Source of the DNA: Centroberyx gerrardi | Taxonomy: Eukaryota; Chordata; Actinopteri; Beryciformes; Berycidae | Assembly: GCF_048128805.1 (NCBI RefSeq) | Contig: NC_136013.1 | Span: 5,132,602 to 5,196,601 of the forward strand | Reading direction: 5' to 3' | DNA length: 64,000 nucleotides | Shown here: in pieces, positions 34,544 to 46,500 of the stretch | How the letters are laid out: each line of letters opens with the position of its first letter | Position numbering within the stretch: position 1 is the stretch's first letter | The notes under the pieces: model-generated | Told to the model about the DNA's origin: nothing | The model's database searches: none | What the model saw: the letters and a program-made list of their open reading frames with translations, nothing else | Position numbers and translations under genes: made by a program

Positions 34544-37500
34544 ATGCATGACGCGTATGAACCAGTGCCTATTTTGGAAAAGCTTCCTCTCCAGATTGAC
34601 TGCCTTGCGGCCTGGGGTAAGTTATTGACACCATCTCAGTCAGTGAGCAAGCAGTTTCTGTTTCTCGTTGACATTGGGCTGGCCCCTCGGGGTGTTGATT
34701 GAACTGCAGATATATCCGTTTGCAGTCCTTAGTGTCCCGTTTGTCAAGAAGATATGAAGTGTCCCACCACTGCTGCAATGATGCTCCTGCGAGCTAATTG
34801 ATAGCTCGGACTAGGACTGACCATGTTACGCTGTTGCATGAAGGCATAATATGTCTGAAATGATTGATAACGTCCTTTGAACTGTTATTGACTGTGTCTG
34901 CCCACAGAGGACTGGCTGCTTGTTGGAACAAAGCCAGGGCATCTCCTTCTCTACCGGATAAAGAAGGATGCAGGTGAATAGAAAAACTCAGGGAAAGAGG
35001 GATAAAATGGAGTCCTTGTGTATCTGTAAACCTTAGACTCCACTTAGTCTAACCTGCTGCAAATGAAAGCTCCAGTCAGTTTTGATGAATACGTTGTCTC
35101 TTTTCCATTAGGCACCAACAGATTTGAAGTGACACTGGAAAAATCCAACAAGAACTTCTCAAAGAAGATTCAGCAGGTAGGTCTGACAGCTGTATGCTGA
35201 ATGAAGCCTAGACTAGGTCCTATCAAATGGATTTTGCATTATAATGTGTATCCAACAGTTATATTGCTTTTTTATATTAATCTGAATGTTATAATTGGAA
35301 TAAACAAAATGTGTCCTGTATGTCCAGATGAATGTCTGGTAGAGATTGGATTCTTTTGATTTCATCCTCCTTTTGTTGTGTTTCTTCTCTTTTCCGCAGC
35401 TTTATGTGGTCTCGCAGTACAAAATTCTTGTCAGTCTTCTGGGTAAGTTTCTTTCCCCAATAGATATTAATCAATATTTTGTTTCTTGATGAACATGCTT
35501 TGTAAGTAGTCAAGTTCATGTTCAAGTTTCAACTTTATTTGTCCCCTAAGGGCAATTAGGGGACAAATAAAGGAGGGTTCTTACATTTTTCAGCCCTGGA
35601 CCTACAATCATGAAATTTAGACCAGGGACCCAGGGTCATATGGCTACTCTTGTAATAAGGAGACTGACAAGGAACAGGACTGTCACCAATTTTTTGTCTC
35701 AAAAAAAACCCAAAAAACCTACTGGTCTATAGTGTAGCAATACTATAAAGGCAATAGTTGACATTTTCCTGAGAGAACAACATGATAACTTGGATACTGC
35801 TTTTATCATTGATACACAGCGTAGCAGTTTTCTTTCTTTCATCTCCAGACAGAGATAAACCGTCATCTCTTTATTTCTCCTCTGCAGAGAACAACATCCA
35901 TGTCCATGACCTCCTGACCTTCCAGCAGATCACTGTGGTGTCCAAAGCCAGAGGAGCCACGCTGTTCGCCTGCGACCTGCAGGTCAGCCGCCGGCCCCTT
36001 GTGGTTGCAGCCCAGGATTTTGGGCACTGGGCCCAAAATCATCTCCATGCCTTTTCCATTGCTTCCCATTCAAAATCTTTCTAGAGAGAACAGTTTTGAA
36101 ATGTAGTAGCTGAAATTACGGCTGGGCGTTATGGTTGAAATCAGTATCATGATAATCATAAGGATTTTTTTTTCAATATATTGATATGTATCACGATATG
36201 GCTCATATATGCAAAATCGTGTTTTATCATGTTTCAAATTGTTTATCCCATTGAACTGAATGGTAATGTTAGGTGTAATGTCAAACAAAACTGAAATTTT
36301 CAAATAATGTTCCTACCATACCTCATTTTGAGTTTTTAAATAAAAATTACTTGTTATCATCAATTTAGACAGCAGAATTGTATGTCATGATATCCCAAAA
36401 TCACCATATCGTCATGATATGATTCCACTGAAAGACGATAAACGATAATATTGAATTATCGCCCATCCCTAGCTGAAGTATAATATCTACACACTAGCAG
36501 GCTGGTAAAGTTTTAATCGCTGTTGCAGTGCTAAGAGAGAGAGTGAGAGTGGATGAGTCAGTGTCTTAATGGGAGGATATGTTGAATGCGCAGGGAATTT
36601 TGAGTGAGAAGTAAGTTAGTTCACTTCAAATGCTATGACACAGTTGTCATATCCCAATAGGCAGACTGTCATAACAACGATTCTTCCTTTCTTTTCTTTC
36701 ATTTTTTTGTTGTACTAATAATTTCCCTGATGTGAGCAAGTCTTGAATTCTATCTTGTCTCTTTTGTCTTCAGCAATCCGGCTCAGGGGAGGAAAGGCTG
36801 AGAATGTGCGTCGCAGTGAAAAAGAAACTCCAGATGTATTACTGGAAGGATAGAGAGTTCCATGAGTTACAGGTACAGATAAAATACATTAGAGATATGA
36901 CTCGCTGAAATAGGGCTGCAACTAACGATTATTTTCATTGTTGATTAATCTGTCGATTATTTTCTCGATTAATCGATTAGTTGTTTGGTCTATAAAATGT
37001 CAGAAAAATCGATTAGTGACGTCCTCAAATGTCTTGTTTTGTCCACAACCCAAAGATATTCAGTTTACTGTCATAGAGGAGTAAAGAAACCAGAAAATAT
37101 TCACATTTAAGAAAGCTGGAATCAGAGAATTTTGACTTATTTTTCTTAAAAAATTACTCAAACCGATTAATCGATTATCAAAATAGTTGGCGATTAATTT
37201 AATAGTTGACAACTAATCGATTAATCGTTGCAGCTCTACACTGAAATATAGTCCCATGTTTAGAAGTTCTTTCCAAAGCATTTTCATGTCCATTCGTCTA
37301 AATGTTTTCTTTTTTTGTCTTGTCAGGGGGATTTTGGTGCGCCAGATATTCCAAAGTCCATGGCTTGGTGTGAAAACTCCATATGTGTTGGTTTCAAGCG
37401 AGACTATTACCTCATCCGGGTAAGGATAACACTGTATTTACATTCAGCTCTACTTATCTGTACTCAACTACAAGTTAATGAAGAGTTAAGTTACCTCTTA

Positions 37501-40500
37501 AAACACGTATTAGAGGCAAACTTTCCTCTATAACCTTGTTTTCAGTTTATGCATGGTAGTGTTATTGCTTATAAATATGTGAAATATTTTATTGTCTAAA
37601 ACACTTTGTAACTGACTATACTGTTATTAAGAGGATTCTGTAATTCCTGACCCACCCGTACCATCTCTCCCCGTCACCTAGATGGATGGTCGTGGCTCCA
37701 TCAAGGAGCTCTTCCCCACAGGAAAGCAGTTGGAGCCCCTGGTTGCCCCACTGGCTGATGGGAAGGTGGCTGTCGGGCAGGATGACCTAACCGTGGTGCT
37801 AAATGAAGAGGGTGTTTGCACCCAGAAGTGTGCGCTGAACTGGACAGACATTCCTATAGCCATGGGTAGGAAAGAGACTTTGAAATTATTTTAGTTATTT
37901 GTTTCTCCTCATAGAAAACGTAGGCTACGTTCACACTAGGCAGGCCTTAATGCTCAATTCCAAATCGCTGTTCATATCTGTTTTTTTTGGATGACTCTTT
38001 AATCTGTTCCAGGATGTAACCCATATCCGATACCAATATGAACTGACAGCGATGTCAAAAAGACACACGTATGCAGAGTAACAACAAAAAACGCTTTTCC
38101 CACTCCCTATGTGGGCTAGTCTTCTAGATAACATGGAAGGGTGTTGTGCCAAAATGTATTTCCCCATGCAGTGTGTATTCGCCTAGATTTCACGCCAGGT
38201 ATCAATATAACAAAATCACTTCAATTTGTGTGTGTTGTTTTCCTATCAATGGTTTTTCAGCAGTAAATAGTTTTAAAAACATTTAACTGCATTGGAAAGA
38301 ATGAAAGTAACCTACCTAGTTGCCTCATAATGAACAGAGATCAGGCTCTTATTATCTCAAACCACAAGCGTCTATTGATTCTACAAGCAAACTGGCAGGC
38401 TATAAATTAGTCTACTTAACTTTTATTAAGAGCGTGTCCCCCATGATAATTTCCTTGTGCAGTGGCAAAACAATAACACACACTGAGGACAAAATGAGGA
38501 CACAACGCCAGGGGAAATAGGTTTTTAGGGGATTACAAATTTTGGCACAACATCAGGACAGAAGCCAAGCTGCCGTGGACACCAAAATTATGTCATTTGT
38601 CTCAGGTGAATGATGTAAGCTTTACTTATTGTCATGGCAACGCTGACAAATTCTAGGTTGCATGCCTTGGAATTTTTCAGTTTCAGTTTTGCGGTTCAGA
38701 ACGGAATTTAAGATTAGATTAATCTCCTTCCTCTTTGGTGTCCGTGTTAAACATTTCATCTGTTGATCAAAATGTTCAGTTCCTGGGTGATAATGATAAG
38801 TTTAATTTACTGTGTATATATGAAGCATTTAATATTATACTATTGGTTTCATAGTCACTATACCCATGTCTCTAACACAACACTGCATTCACTTCTTGTC
38901 ACACTGATGCAGGTCTGCTCACTTAGTAGTAATTGGTTACTAAAACAAATTGGTTTTAGCATATTACATAGATTTGGCCTAAATACTACCACTGCTTATT
39001 ATCAGTAGTTGTCATCCAGCCGCTGTCTGTCTTTCCTGTTCTCTCCTTCAGTCTTTCCTTCCCTTGTGTTCCACATGACGCCTTTTTTTCCACTCAGTCT
39101 GAGCATGTATAGCTGTGGCGCTGTAGTCCACGTGAAGTCAGCTGGGGAAACGCAAACCCACATCAGCCTTTTTAACTCATGACTAAGACACCACAGGACA
39201 TGCCTGGCTTACTAATGAAATTTGTGACAAAAGTAAATGCAGATGAGCTCTCGCATTATTTTAAAGGCCCTTCTTTCTGTTCCCATTGGAATGCAGAAAG
39301 ACCCGTATGAAGAGGAAATGAAGCCTCAAAGCAGGAGTTTCAAACAGTTTGCAATTTCCTTGTTTTGATGTTGTGGCTTTGGCGTGCGTCAGGAGAGGAT
39401 GAATTTAAAACCCTGCCAGTTTAAACTGACCTGACTGATCCACAATCACATCCCAGTCCTCTATGGCCACGGCTGTGGCGAAGAGCCTGGGCTCTTCCCC
39501 CCTGGGCGTCGTCTGTCCCACGTCCAGATTCCCAAACCAATCCCGTCCAGATAGCTGGCTCCAGCTGGATTTCCTGCCCCTGTAGCCTCGAGGTTTCCAC
39601 TCCGCAATCACGACAGAGGCACCTCATGTTCTCACGACGGAGAGTCTGTGTTGGGTGGACACCAAAACAAGAACTAGAAACAAGAGCTAATCTCCCCCTC
39701 TGAAAAGTCAAATTACTTAAATTGAGATTATAAGAAACCCATAAGACCCTTTATCTTCTTGAGGTATTATGAGCTAGAAAATATTAATGAAGAGAGCCCT
39801 ATATATCCATTGTGGATATATAGGTGAAGTTCATTGTGCAATATCTCTAAAATATAGAGGATCCATTCTGGAAAAGTGTTAGCATTTGTGACCCAAGTTG
39901 CCTAGTGTCCCTCAAAAAGTACTCCCATATGTTTGACTCTTGTCCCATCGATCATTTTGCAAGACACACAATATGTAAATCCACAGATGTTTGGTGAAAT
40001 GTAGAAGAGATGCAGAAGGTGACATGCAGAATTTGACACTCTCGTCTTTTTTCTAATGTTCTCAGAGCACCAGCCTCCCTACATCATAGCTGTTCTCCCG
40101 CGGTACGTGGAGATCCGGACCTTTGAGCCGAGGCTGCTGGTGCAGAGTGTGGAGCTGCAGAGGCCGCGCTTCATCACCTCAGCAGGGTAAGGCAGTCTTG
40201 TCTTGTGTTATTGTCTCATTAAATGGTAGGATTTTCTGTAAATACTACTCTCAACACTGCACTACTTATACTACATATATCCCCTTTGAGTTGCTTTCTA
40301 TCCGTATATTTCATTATTTTTTTCTCCACAGTGCTTTTGATGCGCGTAACATGAGGGAATTTCTTTAGATTTTGTGGGGGAATATAGCCAGAGAATTCTT
40401 AAATCTAAAGCACAAAACAGATTTTGGAAATACCTTTAGAGACAGTCGACTTTTTGCCAGACAGCAGAATGCAGAAGTAGAAGTCACACATTTTACTACA

Positions 40501-43500
40501 TGCTTGCTGCATTACTGCTGCACTGTTGGTCCACCTCTAAGGCTGGCTTTACACGGTGAAACTTTCACGCAACTTTAGTTGGTTGAAACTTAGGTGAAAC
40601 TAAGTTGCAATTGAGTTGCATGGTGTAAAGCCCTCTGCAACACACTTGAAACTTGTCTGAAACTCAGCCGCAACAGTTGCAAAACTCTCAACTTTGTGAA
40701 ACTAGTTTCATGCAACAGCCAATCAAAACGCTGATAACGTGTCACATGACGACGTCAAACACCCGCGCCATGTCAACAAACGAACGTGAGCTAGGCAAAT
40801 TTTGTTTAAATTGCAGTTAGCCGGTGGCTAACGTTACCACTAGCTTAGTTAACGTTAACATGACGGTTGTTGATCCATTGGTCTCTCTTTTGAGTAGCCA
40901 GTCCTTCACCCACAGATGTTTAGCCTTTTTAGGTCGTGTTTTTTCCTCCAGCATATCAGTAAGCATTAATGCACTGATAGCTCTCTTCCTATTCTCCGGG
41001 ACAGCCATTATGAAACAAAGTAGCCAGCCAGTGCCAGAAGAAAAAGCGATACAACACGTCCGAATTGATATTATCCAGCGAGAAAACAATACAAAATAAG
41101 ATACAAAGATGCAAATGTAGTTACAATGACACTTCCCACTTGATATAATCTAGCGAGAAAACAATACGACAGATGAAACATTACCTATCTAGCTAGCTAA
41201 TTTTAGTGAAATAAACTATTAAATCGTGTTGCATGAGACTAGATTATTTTTGAATTGCTTCATGTAACTGTCAAGTTGCATGGAAATTATGTTTCATGCA
41301 ATTTGCAACCTGCAACTAGTTGCGTGAAAGTTTCACCGTGTAAAGCCAGCCTAAGAGGAATTGTTCAGAAGAATTCAAATTTTGTTCCCTCTTCCACCAT
41401 GAGAAGTTGCAAAGAATGGTAAACTGAAAGATTTACGGTAAGTTGTGTGTTACAATAAGCCCATTCAGTTCTATCTAGAAGACATGGGAAAGAACAGGCT
41501 GCAGCACTAGTGGAGGATAGTTGCAGGATAGATGTTGAATGGGGGACTTTTTTGGTGGCTACCACTGTAGTGCCATCAAATCCTATGTATATCATCCTAA
41601 AAAACAACATCTGCCTCTTTCATCAGTTCTCCTAGTTTCCATTCCACAGGACTGATAATGTCCTGAATTCATGCATACCAGCAAGAAAAAAAATGTGTGT
41701 TTCAATCTCTCTTCTCTGTCTTTTCCTCTCTCATCTATCACAGGCCAAATATTGTGTATGTTGCCAGCAACCACTTTGTGTGGCGCCTGGTGCCAGTGTC
41801 GATAGCCAGCCAGATCCGGCAGCTTCTTCAGGACAAGCAGTTTGAGCTGGCTCTTCAGCTGGCGGTGAGCAGCAAAACCACTCCCTTCAAAGCCAAATGG
41901 ACCTCACTATCAAACCTTGTTATTAAATTCCTGATGATTCAATTTGTGTTTTAGCTCAGACGAAGGATCATAAAAAACACTTATCTTGATTAGGTACAGT
42001 CACTGCATTCAAACTGTAAAGAGCTCATGGCTTTGTACTCTATGATCTTGTGCAGTCTATCCTTCCAGAGGCATTTCCAAGAAAGAAGATGTCCATTCGT
42101 GTGGTTGTTACACTCCTGGAAGCCGCATTCTGATGAGCCGGGAGTAAACTAGAGACATTTTGTTGTAGTGTGATTAAATCAGGGTTTTTTTTCCCGCCAG
42201 AAGATGAAGGATGATTCCGACGGTGATAAGAAGCAGCAGATACATCACATTCAGAATCTCTATGCCTTCAATCTGTTCTGCCAGAAGAGATTTGATGACT
42301 CCATGCAGGTGTTCGCCAAACTGGGCACAGGTAGGGTTCTGCTTTTTCCCAGTGGACACTGTCTGTTATATTTGCAAAACAGAGCCAGACCTGGGTCAAG
42401 TAGTATTTGCAAATAATACCATATTTATTTGTTTTGACTTTTTGAAAGTAAATATGGTATAATTTTGGGTGATTGACAACTTATTTGAGGTCAGAGTGTG
42501 GTAAACCCCACCCATTTTTGCTCTAATCATTTATATTTGTGTAGGGCAGCCTAACTGAATTGAATCTATTCATAATTTTTGTCCTGTTCACTCTTTCCCT
42601 CTGTTTTCTTGAGTGGCAAACTCATGAGAAATCTGTTGCTTACTTGAGATATTTATTCACATCTAATTTGCATATCTCATGTCTATAAGAACTTTGTATT
42701 TCACACTGATTACTGACTTTTTATTGCACTATTGAACCCTTGACTCCAGGTCTGGTCAACTAATTGTTTTTCCGTATGGCGTACAGTATATTGTGTCTTT
42801 TATTATAAACCCTGTCTGCAAACCAAATTTCCCTTACAATCAAGGACAATTAAGTTTTGAATTGAATTGTATTGAATACTCTGCAACTGTGTACCCCATA
42901 AACATGCATCCTAAACAAACTCAGTATCATACATCTAATAAACTGCAATAAATATTCCCCTCCTGACTCCTATTCTACAGATCCCACCCATGTGATTGGC
43001 CTGTACCCGGACCTGCTGCCCTCAGACTACCGCAAGCAGCTGCACTACCCGAACCCCCTGCCCACTCTGTCTGGGGCAGAGCTGGAGAAGGCCCATCTCG
43101 CTCTTATTGATTACCTCACACAGGTGTGTGTGTGTGATGTCTTCGCAAGACATAGCAAATAAGAAAAATCCCTGGAAGTGGGACATTTTGTCAGAGCTCA
43201 TTTGCGAAAGATGTAGATTTTGAATTAGGCCTTCGTTATTCCTAACAAGTGTAATAATACAAGCATACAAAGGGTTACGTTTGAGGAAATGAGTGTAAAT
43301 CAATGAAAATATAGTAATACAAATGTGTCTCCATGTGTGGTTTTCTGTGTAGTTCTGTGTAATGCACTAAAGGAAAATGTCTGTTGAATCGCTGTTTGTT
43401 TTTTCCCCAGAAACGCAGCCACCTTGTGAAGCAGCTGAATGACTCTGACCCTTCTACCACATCTCCGCTCATGGAGGGCACGCCCACTATTAAAAGCCGC

Positions 43501-46500
43501 AAGAAACTCCTGCAGATCATTGACACCACCCTGCTGAAATGCTACCTGCATGTAAGGCCAAGGTTATCTTCCTTCTCTCTAAAGGAATGAAGAATTTCAT
43601 TCCGAAATGCCATGCATCCATTTGGGAAAATAATCATAACTTGGTGTTGATCATTTAATATTTCTAAAAGCATCCAGTCTGTAAAAAATGTTATTGTTTT
43701 GTCAACCAAGCACTTAGGTGATCTGCTATCCTTTAAAATCAATCAATGAGTCAATCATTTTGTCAGAGTAGGTGTCACTTTTTTCAAATGGTTGATATCT
43801 CATTTTGGAATGAAACATGTCAGATTTCTCTTCTTGAAGTTAAATAAAACGCAACCCAACCCAACTGACATCCAGAAAAAGAAATGTATAACGTCCTTAT
43901 ATTACCTTTTGGATCGTAAGAGTAACTCATCTGTTCGCACTTTGAATGCACAGACACATTGAGTAAGGTGGGGATAATCAGGGAAAAACATGACTGTGGG
44001 TTCACACACTCATGTCTCATGTTATGCTTGTTAATTTACATCCAAAACACGTATTTTTAGATTATCTGTGAACCAAATCTAATTGTTTATATTTCATGAT
44101 TTAGTTATGTCAGCTCTTACATATTTGGCAGCCTTCACTCTCAACAGACTGCAAAATGTTAAGATTTGGTAAGTCAGTAATTACAAGCAGGCCTAGAAAC
44201 TGGCAGCAACGTTAGCCAGTTAGCTGTACCTCACACGTAGTCAGATGGGCCCTGTGTATCTACATGGAAAACCCATGGCTAGATTTATTTGAGGTAAAAA
44301 TGAGTGAGGGTAAAGGGGAATGTGAGATTGACTGCCATTTAGGTGTAGTGGCTGCAGTAATTCAGCCGTTGTATCGGATTGTGGTGATAAAGATGGCTGG
44401 GAAACAACAACCTAAGGCAGTGTCATTTTGAAAATGCCGGGACAGACCAATGGCACGCAGCACTCCCTGAAGTTCCGTCAAAATCTGATCAGCGGCGTCC
44501 GAGATGGACCGCGGCTGATCCATAGTCCTCCCCACAATGACAAAAATGGACGGATGGATGGAGGTTGACTTTTGGAAATGTGTGATGTTCATGTTGTGTA
44601 ATTTCTTCTCGCCCTTCCCCCCATTCAGACCAACGTGGCCATGGTGTCCCCCCTCCTGCGTCTGGAGAACAACCACTGCCACATCGAGGAGAGCGAGTAC
44701 GTCCTGAAGAAGGCCCACAAGTACAGCGAGCTCATTATTCTCTATGAGAAGAAGGGCCTGCACCAAAAAGGTAAGGGGTTCGCCGGCTGGAGATGTTGGA
44801 CATGAGGCAAATAGCAGTCAAGACAGTCAGAAGTCAGGCTGTGCTTGAGGGCAGAAATTCGCTGGGTAATGAAGATAGTCATGTCACACTGCTCATTCAG
44901 CTGGAGCTCTCGGATATGTCAGTCATTCTTAGTGAGATGTTCCCAGACAGTGAAATTGCCAAATGTTTTTCCTGTGCTGCAAAGACATCAGCTTACCTCA
45001 TATGTTTTGGTTTGGCTCCGTATTTCAAAGAGGAGCTTATCAAATACGGAAGAGAGGCGCAGTGCTGTGTAGCGCCTTTCGATAAATGCCTAAATAAAGT
45101 GACACAGAAGGAACAGATGGATGCTGTTGTGCGGTACTGGAGTGAACGTGAAGAGATGAAGAGAAGATAAGTCTGTCACCACTTGCTCCTAAATGGCTCC
45201 TACAAACCTCAGCGGACGGGCCTCATGGTCAGTTTGAAGTTTCCTGAAGATATTCCAAGAGGATAAGAGCCAAGCGGAGAAAGAAACAGGTTTGGAAGGT
45301 GGGAAATCTGCTGAGAGCTCTTTGGCAGCTGTTCCATGACTCAGCAGCCAGATGAGACGATTTCACTGAAGTGACCAAGATGACAACATTTCCTCTGAGG
45401 TTCTGAGCACATTACATGATTGGTGTAAGACTTACCAGTTGCTATAGAAATGTGTTCTACCATGCAGGAGTACATTAAGAGCCAGGAGATATTCCCAAAC
45501 AGTAAAGTGCCATTATCTGCATCCTTCCATACATTGAAAAAGCCGCTGCTGACCCCCTTTTTCATGCCAAGCTCCACTTTTTTTTTGCATTTGTTGCAAG
45601 ACCGTTTAAACCATTTCTGGAGACATTTCAGACAGATGCCCCAGTGATGCCTTTTTTGGCAACGGAGCTCCAGTCCACACTGAGAGGCTTGCTCTCATGC
45701 TATACCAGAAGGGAAGAACTGGAGAAGATAAAGACACTCATGCAGCTGCTGAAACTAGACCCACTTGACAAAGCAAAGCATGCTCCACTCAAACAGCTGG
45801 ACACGGGCTTTGCCAGAAAACAAGCTTTGGAGAAAGGTATCTGAAAAGAAATGAATCCTGTAAATGTACCCTTCGGTGCGGCACATGAGCTCTCTAGACC
45901 CTGTGACCATGGTAACGGAAGCGGAGAGTGCTACATCAAAGTCTGAGAAACTCTTACAGGTTCTGCCTCCCAGTGTGACCAAGCCTTTACTCCGGTATAA
46001 AGCATCCTTTGTGCATGTCAGTGTAAAACATAAAGCCGAGTTGCAAGATTTGTTTACAGCTGAGGGGTTGATGCGTTTCTTGCAAGATTTATCAGTGGCA
46101 GAGCAGAGAATGATGTACTGTGGAAGAAAAGAAAAGAGCTCAAACAAGAAAGGCAAATATCAAAGAAAAACAACAGCAAATAATACATAGCATTGAGACA
46201 AAAAGAGGCAGAGGAAATGGCAGACAGGGCAGAGAAAAAAAGACTTAATATTACTGACAAAATCAAATGCCTATGTAAAATTGTTAGAGAAAAGGGGAGA
46301 ACTGGCAGCTCTAGAAAAAGGAGGACGACCCTGTTGGAGTGTGTTAAGAGACTCCGCTATTTGGTTGAATTTTGACATTGGCTTTTTTTTTTTCCTCCCA
46401 ATTTGAGCACTTTGGTGGATAGATATATGCAGAATACAGCAGGCTACTTTTGAGTTTATTATGCAGAAAGTTTGTGGCCACAGACACTGGGCTATTGTTC

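Noticed and set aside
39421..39711. Second minus-strand frame over the intron 8 island
   Set aside because: Overlaps the more protein-like frame and has a Cys/Arg-rich, unconvincing composition.
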